From positions 28,475 to 92,474 of the forward strand of contig JALUWX010000021.1 in assembly GCA_027019265.1 (NCBI GenBank): 64,000 nucleotides of DNA. Reading direction: 5' to 3'. The notes beneath the pieces were generated by a model that searched no databases, was not told where the DNA came from, and saw nothing but the letters and a program-made list of their open reading frames with translations. Shown here piece after piece: positions 30,405 to 40,237 of the stretch (the first letter of the stretch is position 1; each line of letters begins with the position of its first letter). Both the position numbers and the translations under genes were made by a program. The DNA comes from Phycisphaerales bacterium (GTDB taxonomy: Bacteria; Planctomycetota; Phycisphaerae; Phycisphaerales; UBA1924).

Positions 30405-32480
30405 ATGCGCACGACACCCCTCCTCCCGAAGCTTGTCGCGTTCGTTCTTCTTGCCCTCGCGCCCCAGGCGCTCGGATTCCAGGACGACACCCCCGAAACC
30501 AACCCGCCGAGCTCGGATCCGGATCCGATGTACCGAGCGCTCCAGCGCCCGGAGCTCGCCGGGGCGGACCTCGCGTCCCTGCGCGATCCGCAGGAGACGA
30601 TCGAGCTCGATTTCACCCATCTCGGTGCGGGGATCGAGTCGCTCATCCTCCTCGACGAGTACGAGAGCGTTGAGGAGGTCGAGCACGTCGAGATCCAGGG
30701 ACGACGGACCGACGCGCGGGGGGATCTCAACGCGGTTCCATTCGCCGCGCTCGCGATCGAGATCGATGGCGAGCTCGTCAGTCTGGGTGGGACCGAGAGC
30801 GCTCCGATCTGGGGCGAAGTCTCCCCCGGGGTGTTCGAAGCCCTGATCGTCGATGAATCCGGGACCCCGGTCCTCCGCCTCGTGCGCCGATTCGAGATCC
30901 GCGAAGGAAGGCACGGGTTCGTGCTCACCCAGCGTGTCGAGAATCTCGACAGCGAGCCCCACACACTCCGTCTGATCTCCTCCGCGATGGTGGACATGCC
31001 CAAAGCGGAGAACGGCTACGCCGGCGATCGCCGCCGATTCCGGGTCGGGTTCATGCGCGATCAAACGAGCCAAGGGGGGTCGCTTGTTGTGAGCGTGGAT
31101 CCCGAGCTCGACGCGCGGACCAAGATCCTCGGGTCCAAGATCCCCGATGTCAACGGGACGAAGCACTACGCCCAGTCCTCGTCGTTCTGGCCGAGCGAGA
31201 AAGCCTTGAAGCGCGGGGATCGGCTCTCCTGGCTCGCGTTCAACGATCGTTACTACTCCGTCATCCTTCACCCCGTGTTCGATCCTGCGAGCACGGACCA
31301 GGGGGATCGGCTCCTGTCCCCGGTGGTCGAGTCGATGGACCGGTTCGTCCTCGATTCCTACGCGAAGCCCGTCGATACGACGATCCTGATGAGCACGAAG
31401 AGCGCCGAGTTCCGTGTGGAGCCCGGTGCATCCCAATCGATCGAGCTCGGGGTGTACGCGGGTCCGCGGACCAAGCCCATCTTCGCGGATGATCCGGTGC
31501 TGGCCGCCCTCAGTCTCCCCGACATGGTCGTGTACAACATCGGTGGGTTCTGCGCGGGGTGCACCTTCGATTGGCTCACCCACATCCTCATCGAGGTTCT
31601 CCGGATCTTCCACTCGATGGTGGGGGACTGGGCCGTCTCGATCATGCTCCTGGTGGTCCTCGTCCGCGCGTGTCTCCACCCCGTGACGCGCTGGTCCCAG
31701 ATCCGGATGCAGCGTTTCAGTGTCCAGATGCAGTCCATGGGACCCAAGCAGAAGGCGCTGCGTGAGAAGTACAAGGACGATCCGAAGAAGCTCCAGGCGG
31801 AGATGACCAAGCTCTGGCGCGAAGAGGGGATCTCCCCTCTCGGGATGCTCGGGTGTCTCCCCATGATGCTCCAGTCCCCCGTGTGGATCGCGCTCTACGC
31901 GACCCTGTTCTTCGCCGTCGAGCTCAAGCACGAACCGGCGTTCTACGGGGTGTTCCAGTCGGTCTCGAACGGGTCCTGGCAGTTCCTCGCGGATCTCTCC
32001 GCCGCGGACCACGCGATCCCGCTCCCGAGCGCGATGCACTTCTCCTTCCCCCTCTGGGGAACGGTCCAGTCCATCAACCTGCTCCCGATCCTCCTCGGGT
32101 TCGTGTTCTTCGCGCACCAGAAGTTCCTGACCCCCCCGAGCACGGCGACCCTGACCCCGGAGCAGGAGTCCCAGCAGAAGATGATGAAGGTCATGATGGT
32201 GGTGATGTTCCCCGTCATGATGTACACCGCGCCCTCCGGGCTCGCGCTGTACTTCATCACCAACTCGACCCTCGGGATCTTCGAGAGCAAATGGATCCGG
32301 GCGCACATGAAGAAGCACGGGATGCTCGAGATCGAGAACATCCGCGCGGAGAAAGCGAAGAAGGGGCCGGGTCTGATGCAGCGCCTGAACGAGGCCGCCG
32401 AAGCCCGGAAGCAGATCGAGAAGCGCGGCCCCGCGCCGATCAACCCCGCTTCGCGCGAGTTCCGGCGCAAGCAGAAGTGA
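30405..32480 (+). CDS. yidC: Membrane protein insertase YidC
   Basis: 691 residues. An N-terminal signal/anchor is followed by the large periplasmic P1 domain (about 45-375; [17 protein letters not shown]). The conserved insertase core follows: membrane helices at about 390-425, 480-505, 555-572 and 592-620, with the conserved Arg in [11 protein letters not shown] and the cytoplasmic C1 hairpin [21 protein letters not shown]. The tail is basic (REFRRKQK). YidC inserts and folds inner-membrane proteins alone or with SecYEG. The P1 domain marks a Gram-negative-type cell. It is followed 7 bp later by mnmE, a common order. Confidence 0.95.
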   Translation: MRTTPLLPKLVAFVLLALAPQALGFQDDTPETNPPSSDPDPMYRALQRPELAGADLASLRDPQETIELDFTHLGAGIESLILLDEYESVEEVEHVEIQGRRTDARGDLNAVPFAALAIEIDGELVSLGGTESAPIWGEVSPGVFEALIVDESGTPVLRLVRRFEIREGRHGFVLTQRVENLDSEPHTLRLISSAMVDMPKAENGYAGDRRRFRVGFMRDQTSQGGSLVVSVDPELDARTKILGSKIPDVNGTKHYAQSSSFWPSEKALKRGDRLSWLAFNDRYYSVILHPVFDPASTDQGDRLLSPVVESMDRFVLDSYAKPVDTTILMSTKSAEFRVEPGASQSIELGVYAGPRTKPIFADDPVLAALSLPDMVVYNIGGFCAGCTFDWLTHILIEVLRIFHSMVGDWAVSIMLLVVLVRACLHPVTRWSQIRMQRFSVQMQSMGPKQKALREKYKDDPKKLQAEMTKLWREEGISPLGMLGCLPMMLQSPVWIALYATLFFAVELKHEPAFYGVFQSVSNGSWQFLADLSAADHAIPLPSAMHFSFPLWGTVQSINLLPILLGFVFFAHQKFLTPPSTATLTPEQESQQKMMKVMMVVMFPVMMYTAPSGLALYFITNSTLGIFESKWIRAHMKKHGMLEIENIRAEKAKKGPGLMQRLNEAAEARKQIEKRGPAPINPASREFRRKQK

Positions 32481-32487
32481 GCGCCCC

Positions 32488-33828
32488 ATGCCCACGGGTG
32501 GGACCATCGCGGCGATCGGATCCCCTCCGGGTCCCAGCGCTCACGCGCTGATCCGGATCTCAGGAGACGACACCCGGGCGTTGGTATCCGCGCTGTGCGG
32601 GCTCAAGACGTTCACCCGAGGGATCCATCGAACCCGATTCTTGCTCAGTGATGATGTGTCGATCGGGTGCTGGGTTCTCGTGCTCGAAACCCCCAAGAGC
32701 TACACAGGGGAGGACAGCGCGGAGATCCTGATGGTCGGATCCCCGATCATCCTCGATCGCGCGATGGCCCGGATCTGTGCGCACGACGGAGTCCGTCGCG
32801 CCGAGCCCGGGGAGTTCAGCGCCCGTGCGTACCTCAACGATCGGATCACCCTGGCGCAAGCGGAGGGTGTCGCGCTCCGGATCGGGGCGCGGACGAAGCA
32901 CGCGCTCGACGCGAGCGACGAGCTCCTGTCCGGAGCGCACGGGGAGCGCTGCGCGTCGTGGGTCGATTCGATCGCGACGTGTCTGGCGCTGGTGGAGGCC
33001 GGGGTGGATTTCATCGATCAGGACGATGTGGTCGCGATCGCGCCGAGCGATCTTGAGGCGCGGCTCCGTGTGGTCAGTGATCAGCTCGATTCCGAGCTCG
33101 GGTCGTCGAGCGGGTCTAGGGTCCGGGACGAGCGAGCCCGGGTGCTCCTGGTGGGCGCGCCCAACGCGGGGAAATCGACCCTGTTCAACGCGCTCCTCGG
33201 ACGGGCCCGCTCGGTGGTGTCCGATGCGCCGGGGACCACGCGCGATCCGATCGAGGAGGTCCTCGATCTGGACCCGGATGCGCCCGGTTCGGGGTCGGTG
33301 ACCCTCGTGGACCTCGCCGGGCTCGGTGAGCAGGGGATCGACCGGATCGATGAAGAAGCCCAGCGCCGGGCGCGAACAATGATCGGACGCGCGGACACCA
33401 TCGTGTGGTGCGATCCAACAGGGCGTTTTGATCAACGATTCGCCGCGCCGGACCAAGCTCGGACGATCCGGGTCCGGACCAAAGCGGATCTCGTGATGGA
33501 TGATCGGGGAGCCCCGCTCGTCGTGTGCGCCCTCGACGGGACGAATCTGGGCGCGCTGCGACGCGCGATCGCGGATTCGGTCGTCGACCGGGAGCGGATG
33601 GGGGCCGGGGCGATGGTCCCGCGGCACAGAGCGGCGATCCGGAACGCGAGCACATCACTCGGGCTCGCGCTCGGGAACGTTGACCCGTCGGCCCATGATC
33701 TCGAGGACCCGGAGCTGGTCGCCGCCCATCTGCGCGAAGCGCTCGATGAGCTGGGGTCGCTCGTCGGCGAGGTCAGCGTCGAGGACGTTCTCGGACGGGT
33801 CTTCGCGACGTTCTGTGTGGGGAAGTGA
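32488..33828 (+). CDS. mnmE: tRNA uridine-5-carboxymethylaminomethyl modification GTPase
   Basis: 446 residues. N-terminal folate-binding domain ([32 protein letters not shown]), helical domain with [20 protein letters not shown], and a G domain with GAPNAGKST (about 223-231), [14 protein letters not shown] in place of the common DTAGI, and TKAD. The protein ends in FCVGK, the invariant C-terminal Cys motif. With MnmG it makes the cmnm5 modification at wobble uridine 34 of tRNAs; mnmG is not in the window. The G3 Leu and Leu substitutions are slight departures but keep the Asp and Gly. Co-transcribed with yidC. Confidence 0.95.
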   Translation: MPTGGTIAAIGSPPGPSAHALIRISGDDTRALVSALCGLKTFTRGIHRTRFLLSDDVSIGCWVLVLETPKSYTGEDSAEILMVGSPIILDRAMARICAHDGVRRAEPGEFSARAYLNDRITLAQAEGVALRIGARTKHALDASDELLSGAHGERCASWVDSIATCLALVEAGVDFIDQDDVVAIAPSDLEARLRVVSDQLDSELGSSSGSRVRDERARVLLVGAPNAGKSTLFNALLGRARSVVSDAPGTTRDPIEEVLDLDPDAPGSGSVTLVDLAGLGEQGIDRIDEEAQRRARTMIGRADTIVWCDPTGRFDQRFAAPDQARTIRVRTKADLVMDDRGAPLVVCALDGTNLGALRRAIADSVVDRERMGAGAMVPRHRAAIRNASTSLGLALGNVDPSAHDLEDPELVAAHLREALDELGSLVGEVSVEDVLGRVFATFCVGK

Positions 33829-34042
33829 GCGTTCGCGCACTCAGGGTGCAAACGGATTCCGCAATCGAATCCCGATTCCTCTCCTTGTGGATCCGGATCT
33901 CGGGGCTGACTCGGTCGCGCACGTCGGATCCGCAAGAACTGCGCCTCGGATGATCCTCATCATGAATCGGGGGATCGTGATCCCCGATCCATCCCGGCCG
34001 CGCTGCGTGGTTGGCGCATGGGATTCAGCGAAAGGACACGTT

Positions 34043-34528
34043 ATGGGGCTCCGACTCGGCGATCTGCTCGTGGAACGAGGCGAACTCACCCGTGAGCAGT
34101 GCGAAGCCATCTTCGAACAGCAGCGCGACTCGAACAAGCCCTTCGGGGTTCTGGCCGAGGAACTCTACGATGTCGATCCGTGCGCCGTCGAGGAGGCCTG
34201 GGCGATCCAGTATGCTGAGATCGCGCCGAGGGTGGATCCATCCAAAGTCGATGTGGAGCCCGAGGTGCTCGACACCATCGAGCGCCGACAAGCATGGCAG
34301 TTCGGGCTCATCCCCGTGGGGATCGATGACTACGGGGTGGTGTTCGTGACCTCGATGGAGTGTCTCGCTCGCGCACTCCGCTTCGCCGGGTGGCGTGTGC
34401 TCTCCCCGTTCTCGTTCGTGATCTGTGAGCACAACACGCTGAGGATCGGGCTCGAGACCCACTACCCCATGCCCGGGATGAGCAAAGACCCGCTCGACTC
34501 GGGGTTCTCCCGTCCGTTTGCGGCGTAA
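34043..34528 (+). CDS. Stand-alone GspE/MshE N-terminal-type domain protein
   Basis: 161 residues after GAAAGGACA. The opening LRLGDLLVERGELTREQCEAIFEQQ matches the first half of the MshEN/T2SSE-N fold, in which LG(D/E)LLVERGxLTxEQL is the signature; the rest (PRVDPSKVDVEPEVLDTI, WQFGLIPVG) resembles the second half. In type II secretion or type IV pilus ATPases this domain binds cyclic di-GMP or partner proteins. Here there is no ATPase part, so a regulatory role is inferred. It is a possible tie to the pseudopilin at 9521. Confidence 0.7.
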   Translation: MGLRLGDLLVERGELTREQCEAIFEQQRDSNKPFGVLAEELYDVDPCAVEEAWAIQYAEIAPRVDPSKVDVEPEVLDTIERRQAWQFGLIPVGIDDYGVVFVTSMECLARALRFAGWRVLSPFSFVICEHNTLRIGLETHYPMPGMSKDPLDSGFSRPFAA

Positions 34529-34556
34529 ACAGGGCGGAATCGCTGGGTGAGCGCAT

Positions 34557-34584
34557 GAAAAACGGGACCCGTCTCTGGGTCCCG
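34557..34584 (-). terminator. Intrinsic terminator of the H1-like gene
   Basis: CGGGACCC (34563-34570) pairs with GGGTCCCG (34577-34584) around six bases; on the minus strand it is followed by TTTTT. Confidence 0.88.
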
Positions 34585-34640
34585 TCGAGTGCTGAAGCAA
34601 CCCCGGCGATCCGTGCCGGAGCTTGGTGCTGATCGTGGGA

Positions 34641-35033
34641 TCAGCGGCGAGTCGCGCGACGCGCCGTGGCCTTGCGGCGGGTGGTCTTCTTCTTGGCCGT
34701 CTTCTTGCGAGCGGGCTTCTTCGCGGTCTTCTTGCGAGTCGCCTTCTTCTTCGTCGCTTTCTTCTTGGTGGCCTTCTTCTTCGTAGCCTTCTTCTTGGTG
34801 GCTTTTTTCTTGGTCGCCTTCTTCTTGGTGGCTTTTTTCTTCGTGGCCTTCTTCTTGGTCGCCTTCTTCTTGGCGGCCTTCTTGCGGGTGGCCTTCTTCT
34901 TCGTCACCTTCTTGGCGGCCTTCTTCTTGGTCGCCTTTTTCTTGGTGGCTTTCTTCTTGGTGGCCTTCTTGGCGGTCTTCTTGCGAGTCGCTTTTTTCTT
35001 GGTCGCTTTCTTGCGGGCGGCTTTCTTGGCCAT
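34641..35033 (-). CDS. Lysine/alanine-rich histone H1-like DNA-binding protein
   Basis: 130 residues from the ATG at 35033, which has a CGGAG site. Almost the whole protein is built from KKKAT and KKTAK pentapeptides (MAKKAARKKATKKKATRKKT onwards), ending in Arg-rich RRKATARRATRR. Such tails resemble eukaryotic H1 C-termini and bacterial H1-like proteins (for example HctB in chlamydiae), which bind and compact DNA. There is no folded domain. A terminator follows 57 bp downstream. DNA compaction is inferred from composition only. Confidence 0.85.
   Translation of the reverse strand: MAKKAARKKATKKKATRKKTAKKATKKKATKKKATKKKAAKKVTKKKATRKKAAKKKATKKKATKKKATKKKATKKKATKKKATKKKATKKKATKKKATRKKTAKKPARKKTAKKKTTRRKATARRATRR
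34690..35020 (-). repeat. Imperfect 15-bp tandem repeat coding KKKAT
   Basis: Around twenty units of a 15-base pattern (complement of GCCTTCTTCTTGGTG-like blocks) lie inside the H1-like gene. Differences are mostly at wobble positions. Unit gain or loss by slippage is plausible. Confidence 0.75.
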
Positions 35034-35592
35034 GTCTGTTACTCCGTTCCGAACAGGTTGCTTCAAGGCGGGTCGGGCGTGTTCGGATTCCCGGGTCCGC
35101 ACTCTTGTGAATAACTCGTGTAACTCATCGGAGTCGCGAGCACTGTCACTTGAGCGGAGCGTGAGCACAAACACGATCCGCACGCACAGACTACTTGAAT
35201 GCGCGCCAAGTTGCGCACTTTTTTGAATCACACAACCCCAACACGACCACGCACTCACGCGCGCACACACACGACTCAGCACAGCGCACACGCGTGGATT
35301 CACACTCACGCGATACCGATTCGATCGTGTGTGTTGTGTGATCGGTCTCCGATCAACAACGAACACGCGAGATGCGCAGACGCGCGGATCAACTGTTTCC
35401 TTCACACCGATCGATCCCCCGAACGGGGAAAGGAACGGAGCACGTTCGCGGGAGAACGGGGCAATATCGCGTTTGTTTGTGAGAAAACGGGGCTCGTGCG
35501 CCATTCGGCGCTCACGCGCTTCAATGATGCATCACCACCTTTCAGTGACCATGATCGGACGCGCCGCGCGCTCGGTCGGAGAGATGAACGAC
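35034..35592. other. 559-bp divergent intergenic region, no gene seen
   Basis: It lies between the H1-like gene (minus) and the M16 homologue (plus). It is rich in CA/TG repeats (CACGCACTCACGCGCGCACACACACG-like, near 35250-35290) and holds a short TGCGC/GCGCA hairpin followed by six Ts (35200-35224). I found no convincing promoter pair, tRNA or protein frame. It should hold both promoters and possibly a site for a regulator. Confidence 0.5.
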
Positions 35593-36840
35593 ATGACCAC
35601 GACACACGACTCCATCACCCTCACGACCCTCGACAACGGACTACGCATCGCGTGTCAGCGCGTGCCGAGTGTCCGTTCCGTCTCGATGCGCGTTTTTCTT
35701 CCTTGCGGAGTTATCCACGAAGACGAACAGCAACTCGGCGCCTCAACGGTCTGCGCGGAACTGCTCATGCGCGGGACACGCGAGCACGACTCGCAAGCGC
35801 AGGCCGACCAGTTCGACCTCGCCGGCGCGGTGCGCGACACCAACGTCGGCGCGCGTTCCGTCGGGGTCAGTGTCACGGCGCTGGGTGACGGGATCGAACG
35901 CGCGTGCGAGCTCGGCGCGTCCATGATCCTTGATGCGGCCATGCGCGACGAGTCGTTCGAAGCATCCCGGGCGCTCGCGCTCGCTTCGATCGAGTCCCTC
36001 CTCGACGATCCCCAGGAACGGGCCGTCATCGCCGCTCGGTCGAGGCACCTCGCTTCGCCGTACAACCGATCGACCTACGGCTCAACCGAAGGGCTCGGGG
36101 CGCTCAGCGCCGACTCGGTCCGCGCATGGTGGACGGGGCACTGTGTCCCCGAGGGCGCGATCGTCGGGATCGCCGGCGCGATCGACCCCGATCAGACCGT
36201 GTCGATCGTCGAGAAGTGCTTCGGATCATGGTCGGGTGAGTGCAGCGAGATCACCATGGGGGACGCGCCGACCCGGGGGTACGCGCACGAGCACGACGAC
36301 TCGAACCAGGTCCAGATCATCATCGTCCACGACTCCCCCCGCGCGGGTGACGAGCACGAGATCCACGAGATGCTCGTCAACTCCGTCCTCTCGGGCGGGA
36401 TGTCCGGGAGACTCTTCACGGAGGTCCGTGAGAAGCGTGGGCTCTGCTACAGCGTGTCTTCGTCATACCGCGCGGGCAAAGAGCACGGGGTGACGACGGC
36501 CTATGTCGGGACGACCCCCGAACGCGCGCAGGAGTCCCTCGATGTCCTCCACTCGGAGATCGAGCGCATCATCAGCTCGGGTGTCACCCCGGAGGAGTTC
36601 GAACGCGCGCGGATCGGGCTCAAGAGCAAGCTCATCTTCTCGGGAGAGTCCACGGGGGCGAGAGCGGCGGCCCTCGTCGCGGACCTCGACAAGCGCGATG
36701 CGCCCCGGACCCTCGCGCAGATCGCGCAGCAGATCGACTCGATCTCGATGGACGAACTGAACTCGTATCTGAGCGCCCGTTCGCTCGGGACATTGACGAT
36801 CCAGACCCTCGGACCCGACCCGTTGACCCCTCCCGTGTGA
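35593..36840 (+). CDS. M16-family peptidase homologue without the zinc motif
   Basis: 415 residues from the ATG at 35593, ten bases after GGAGA; an ATG at 35584 sits too close to that site. The fold follows M16 peptidases, with the C-terminal half showing SGGMSGRLFTEVREKRGLCYSVSS, the Arg/Tyr motif that grips substrate. In active members HxxEH follows GLA; here the equivalent stretch is LGASTVCAELLMRGT, with His, Glu and His replaced by Thr, Ala and Glu. It should be catalytically inactive, perhaps a partner of an active M16 subunit encoded elsewhere. The region upstream (to 35034) is a long intergenic space. Confidence 0.88.
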   Translation: MTTTHDSITLTTLDNGLRIACQRVPSVRSVSMRVFLPCGVIHEDEQQLGASTVCAELLMRGTREHDSQAQADQFDLAGAVRDTNVGARSVGVSVTALGDGIERACELGASMILDAAMRDESFEASRALALASIESLLDDPQERAVIAARSRHLASPYNRSTYGSTEGLGALSADSVRAWWTGHCVPEGAIVGIAGAIDPDQTVSIVEKCFGSWSGECSEITMGDAPTRGYAHEHDDSNQVQIIIVHDSPRAGDEHEIHEMLVNSVLSGGMSGRLFTEVREKRGLCYSVSSSYRAGKEHGVTTAYVGTTPERAQESLDVLHSEIERIISSGVTPEEFERARIGLKSKLIFSGESTGARAAALVADLDKRDAPRTLAQIAQQIDSISMDELNSYLSARSLGTLTIQTLGPDPLTPPV

Positions 36841-36880
36841 TCGCCACCGATCCGTGGAGAACTCGGGCGAAATGAGCCGA

Positions 36881-36886
36881 TACGCT
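36881..36886 (+). promoter_or_regulatory. TACGCT -10 box upstream of murC
   Basis: TACGCT is followed by five bases and an in-frame GTG (36892), and lies about 40 bases before the ATG (36928) with a ribosome-binding site. It could serve either start. Confidence 0.4.
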
Positions 36887-36927
36887 TGCTTGTGAATCAG
36901 CGCCCCCAGACAGCCGGAAGCATCCCG

Positions 36928-38406
36928 ATGACGAGCAACAGCAATGCGTTCTCGATCGGTGCGTCCCGTCCCTTTCTCGTCGGGATCGGTGGATGCGGGA
37001 TGTCCGCGCTGGCGCGTTTGCTCAAGGATGCGGGGCTCGAGTTGTCGGGTGTCGATTCCACTCCAACGGACTCAACCCGCGCGCTCCAGTCGCACGGGAT
37101 CCCCGTCTCTCACGACGAAGCGTCCGAGACTCTCCCCGAAGACACGGACCTCGTCATCGCTTCTGCGGCGATCCGTCCGGATCACCCCGTGCTGATCGCG
37201 GCCGTCGAACGGGGGTTGACGGTCATGAGCTACCCCGAAGCGCTCGGCGCGTGCATGTCCGGTCGGACAGGAATCGCGATCGCCGGGACCCACGGCAAAA
37301 GCACAACCACAGCGATGCTCGGGTGCGCGATGACCGATGCGAAGCTCGACCCGAGCGTGGTGGTCGGCGCGACCTGCGCTCAGCTCGCGCACGGCGCGCT
37401 GAGCGACAGGGACGATCGGGTCGGGTTCCGGATCGGATCCGAAACAATCCCGAGCGGGTCGCTCAAGGGCAAGCCCGGGCTGCTCCTCGGTGAAGCGTGC
37501 GAGTTCAACCGTTCATTCCACCATCTGCGCCCCACGATCGGGTCGATCGCGTCGATCGAAGCGGACCATCTGGATATCTATGGATCGCTCGATGCCGTCA
37601 TCGAGTCCTTCGCGCAGTTCGCGAAGCTCATCCCGAGCGAGTCCGACGGGGGATTGCTCCTGATCGGTCACGACGGGGCGCACCGGAGACAGGTTGCTTC
37701 GGGCCTGACCTGCGCTGTCCAGACGATCGGATTCAATCCCGGCGCGGACTGGGTCGTCGGGTTCGATCCGTCGTCGGCGAAGACGACCATCTCTGGGCCG
37801 GAGGTAGGGGAGCATTCCTGGACTCTCCGGATGCCCGGGGAGCACAACGCGATCAACAGCGCCGTCGCGTTCGCGCTGGCCTGCGCGAGCGGCGCGGACC
37901 CCGAGGTCGTTGCACAATCGCTCGGCGCGTTCCGCGGGCTCGATCGCCGTCTCCAGATCCTCGGGGAGCGCGACGGGGTCACGGTCATCGACGACTACGG
38001 GCACCACCCGACCGAGATCGATGCGACCCTCCGAGCCCTGCGCGAATCGCGCGACCCGTCCAAGCACGGGGGTCGGCTCATCTGTGTTTTCCAGCCCCAC
38101 CAGCACTCGCGCACCCGGTTTCTCCTCGAGGAGTTCGCGACGAGCTTCGAGCACGCGGACATGGTCATCGTCCCCTCGATCTACTTCGTCCGGGACTCGG
38201 AGATCGAGAAAGCGAAGGTCAGCAGCGCGGACCTGGTGGATCGGCTCCGTTCCCGAAACGTGCGCGCGATGCACCTGCACCCGTTCGAAGCGATCGTCGA
38301 GCAGCTCGAGAACATCGCGCGTCCCGGGGACCTGCTCGTCGTCATGGGCGCGGGTCCCGTGTGGAAGGTCGGGAAGGGATTCCTTGAGGCCGGGGGTCGT
38401 TCGTGA
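36928..38406 (+). CDS. murC: UDP-N-acetylmuramate--L-alanine ligase
   Basis: 492 residues from the ATG at 36928 (GGAAG site). An in-frame GTG at 36892 is an alternative. MurC adds L-alanine to UDP-MurNAc in cytoplasmic peptidoglycan precursor synthesis. Motifs: FLVGIGGCGMSALARLL (nucleotide-binding start), IAGTHGKSTTTAML (ATP loop), EACEFNRSFHHLRP, SIEADHLDIYG, EHNAINSAVAFALA and IDDYGHHPTEI, then FQPHQHSRT. It starts a four-gene unit murC-murB-ddl-ftsQ in which every junction overlaps, as in dcw clusters. Presence of this set supports a real peptidoglycan wall. Confidence 0.95.
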   Translation: MTSNSNAFSIGASRPFLVGIGGCGMSALARLLKDAGLELSGVDSTPTDSTRALQSHGIPVSHDEASETLPEDTDLVIASAAIRPDHPVLIAAVERGLTVMSYPEALGACMSGRTGIAIAGTHGKSTTTAMLGCAMTDAKLDPSVVVGATCAQLAHGALSDRDDRVGFRIGSETIPSGSLKGKPGLLLGEACEFNRSFHHLRPTIGSIASIEADHLDIYGSLDAVIESFAQFAKLIPSESDGGLLLIGHDGAHRRQVASGLTCAVQTIGFNPGADWVVGFDPSSAKTTISGPEVGEHSWTLRMPGEHNAINSAVAFALACASGADPEVVAQSLGAFRGLDRRLQILGERDGVTVIDDYGHHPTEIDATLRALRESRDPSKHGGRLICVFQPHQHSRTRFLLEEFATSFEHADMVIVPSIYFVRDSEIEKAKVSSADLVDRLRSRNVRAMHLHPFEAIVEQLENIARPGDLLVVMGAGPVWKVGKGFLEAGGRS

Positions 38407-39320
38407 GCTTGGCTGCGGGTGAACTCACGATCGAGGAGGATGCGCCGATCTCGACCTGGTTCCATGTCGGAGGCCGGGCGCAGCGCCTCGCGCGGCCGAC
38501 GAACACGGACCAACTCGGCGCGTGTCTCGAACTCGACGACGAACTCATGATGCTCGGGGAGGGCGCGAACCTGCTCGTCCACGATGACGGGGTCTCGAAC
38601 CTCGTCGTTTCCCTCCAGCAAGGGCGATTCATCGAGGTCGAGATCGACCCATCGACGGGGTGGGTCCGCGCGGGCGCGGGCGCATCGCTCCCCAGGCTGA
38701 TCACGGCCAGCGTCAAAGCGGGATTGGGTGGGCTCGAAGGGCTCGCCGGGATCCCCGCCACCATTGGCGGCGCGTGCGTGATGAACGCCGGGGGGACGTT
38801 CGGGGAGATCGGGTCCCGGGTCCTCAAGGTCCGCGCGATGGACCGTGCGGGTCGGATCCACGAGCTCGAACGCGCCGCGATCGATTTCTCGTACCGTCAC
38901 TCCGGGCTGAACCATCTCATGATCCTGGATGTCGAGTTCGGGCTCACCCGGGGGGACGAGCACGCGCTGCGCGATCGGCTCACCGAGTGCATGCTCAAGA
39001 AGACCGGATCCCAGCCCATGAAGGACAAAAGCGCCGGGTGCGCGTTCAAGAATCCGACACTCACCGAGCCCATCGACGGGATCGGGGAGTCAGGGGACCG
39101 GGTCAGCGCGGGGATGCTCATCGACCGCGCCGGGTGCAAGGGAATCAGCGTCGGGGGCGCGTCCGTGTCCGATGTCCACGCGAACTTCATCGTCACGACA
39201 CACGACGCGCGGGCGCAGCACGTCATCGAGCTCATGCGCGAGGTCCAGCGCCGGGTCCACGATCGGTTCGGGGTCCAGCTCGATCGTGAGGTCGTCGTGT
39301 GGGGAGAGAGCCATCCATGA
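38403..39320 (+). CDS. murB: UDP-N-acetylenolpyruvoylglucosamine reductase
   Basis: 305 residues. The GTG start overlaps the murC stop (GTGA). MurB is the FAD enzyme that reduces enolpyruvyl-UDP-GlcNAc to UDP-MurNAc using NADPH. Seen here: STWFHVGGRAQRLARPTN, LGEGANLLVHDDG, GLEGLAGIPATIGGACVMNAGG (FAD-binding core), SYRHSGL, KSAGCAFKNP with the catalytic-region Ser-Ala-Gly-Cys stretch, and ISVGGASVSDVHANFIV. The overall length matches type II MurB. It is second in the murC-murB-ddl-ftsQ unit and is translationally coupled on both sides. Confidence 0.95.
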   Translation: MSLAAGELTIEEDAPISTWFHVGGRAQRLARPTNTDQLGACLELDDELMMLGEGANLLVHDDGVSNLVVSLQQGRFIEVEIDPSTGWVRAGAGASLPRLITASVKAGLGGLEGLAGIPATIGGACVMNAGGTFGEIGSRVLKVRAMDRAGRIHELERAAIDFSYRHSGLNHLMILDVEFGLTRGDEHALRDRLTECMLKKTGSQPMKDKSAGCAFKNPTLTEPIDGIGESGDRVSAGMLIDRAGCKGISVGGASVSDVHANFIVTTHDARAQHVIELMREVQRRVHDRFGVQLDREVVVWGESHP

Positions 39321-40237
39321 CCCGTGTGCTCGTGCTTGGTGGTGGTCCCGATGCGGAGCGTGAGGTCTCCATCGCGAGCGCGACGGGGGTTCATGCCGGG
39401 CTCGTCGAAGCTGGGCTCGATGCGACGCTTCTGATCGTCGATCGTCCGATTTCGGAAGACATCCGATCCTGGGACCACGATGTCATCTTCCCCGTCCTCC
39501 ACGGGCGCTTCGGGGAAGGCGGGGCTCTCCAGATCCTCCTCGAACGCGCGAGCACACGTTTCGTCGGGTCCGGATCCCGCGCTTCGCGCCTCGCGATGGA
39601 CAAGCTCGCGACCAAACTCGAAGCGGCGCGTCTCGGGATCCCGACCCTTTCCAGCTCGCTCCTCGACCCCGAGGACACCCAGTGCCCGTTCGAGGGTCCC
39701 GTGGTCATCAAGCCCGTAGCCGACGGGTCGAGTTGCGGGCTCTACCTGTGCCCGGACGAATCCTCATGGGCCGAAGCGATCACGGCCATCCGCGCCTCGC
39801 GCGACCAGCACCCGGACCGGGTCTCGATGATCGAGCCCATGGTGAAGGGGCGCGAGCTGACAGTCGGGGTCATCGACGACGGGAACGGGTCGCTCAGGGC
39901 GTTCCCCATCATCGACATCGCGCCGGCCAGCGGGGTGTACGACTACCAAGCGAAATACGAACGCAACGACACGGTGTACACGGTTTCGCCCGATCTGGCC
40001 GATGAAATCGAGCAGAAGCTGACGCAGTGGTCGCTCGCGCTGTGCGGGGCGCTCGGGATCCGTCACCTCGCGCGTGTCGATTTCATGATGGACACGAACG
40101 GGAACGTGAATCTGCTCGAGTGCAACACCATGCCCGGCTTCACTCGGACCTCGCTGCTTCCGAAAGCGGCGGCGGCCTCCGGGATGGACATGAGCACCCT
40201 GTGCGCCCACCTCGTCGGGTGTGCGCAGCGCGAGTGA
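39317..40237 (+). CDS. ddl: D-alanine--D-alanine ligase
   Basis: 306 residues from the ATG at 39317, overlapping the murB stop (ATGA). It joins two D-alanines for the peptidoglycan stem. The family motifs are visible: VLVLGGGPDAEREVSIASA, FPVLHGRFGEGGALQILLE, FVGSGSRASRLAMDKLATK, VVIKPVADGSSCGLYLC, YDYQAKYERND and ARVDFMMDTNGNVNLLECNTMPGFT, with the ATP-grasp metal-binding Asp and Asn residues. Length is normal. The next gene again overlaps it (GTGA). Confidence 0.95.
   Translation: MTRVLVLGGGPDAEREVSIASATGVHAGLVEAGLDATLLIVDRPISEDIRSWDHDVIFPVLHGRFGEGGALQILLERASTRFVGSGSRASRLAMDKLATKLEAARLGIPTLSSSLLDPEDTQCPFEGPVVIKPVADGSSCGLYLCPDESSWAEAITAIRASRDQHPDRVSMIEPMVKGRELTVGVIDDGNGSLRAFPIIDIAPASGVYDYQAKYERNDTVYTVSPDLADEIEQKLTQWSLALCGALGIRHLARVDFMMDTNGNVNLLECNTMPGFTRTSLLPKAAAASGMDMSTLCAHLVGCAQRE

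Noticed and set aside
29568..32507. A 979-codon open frame antisense to yidC and the phosphoesterase
   Set aside because: Low-complexity, no domain, and the sense strand carries two well-supported genes.
34690..35020. CRISPR-like array
   Set aside because: The repeats are contiguous 15-bp coding units without spacers.
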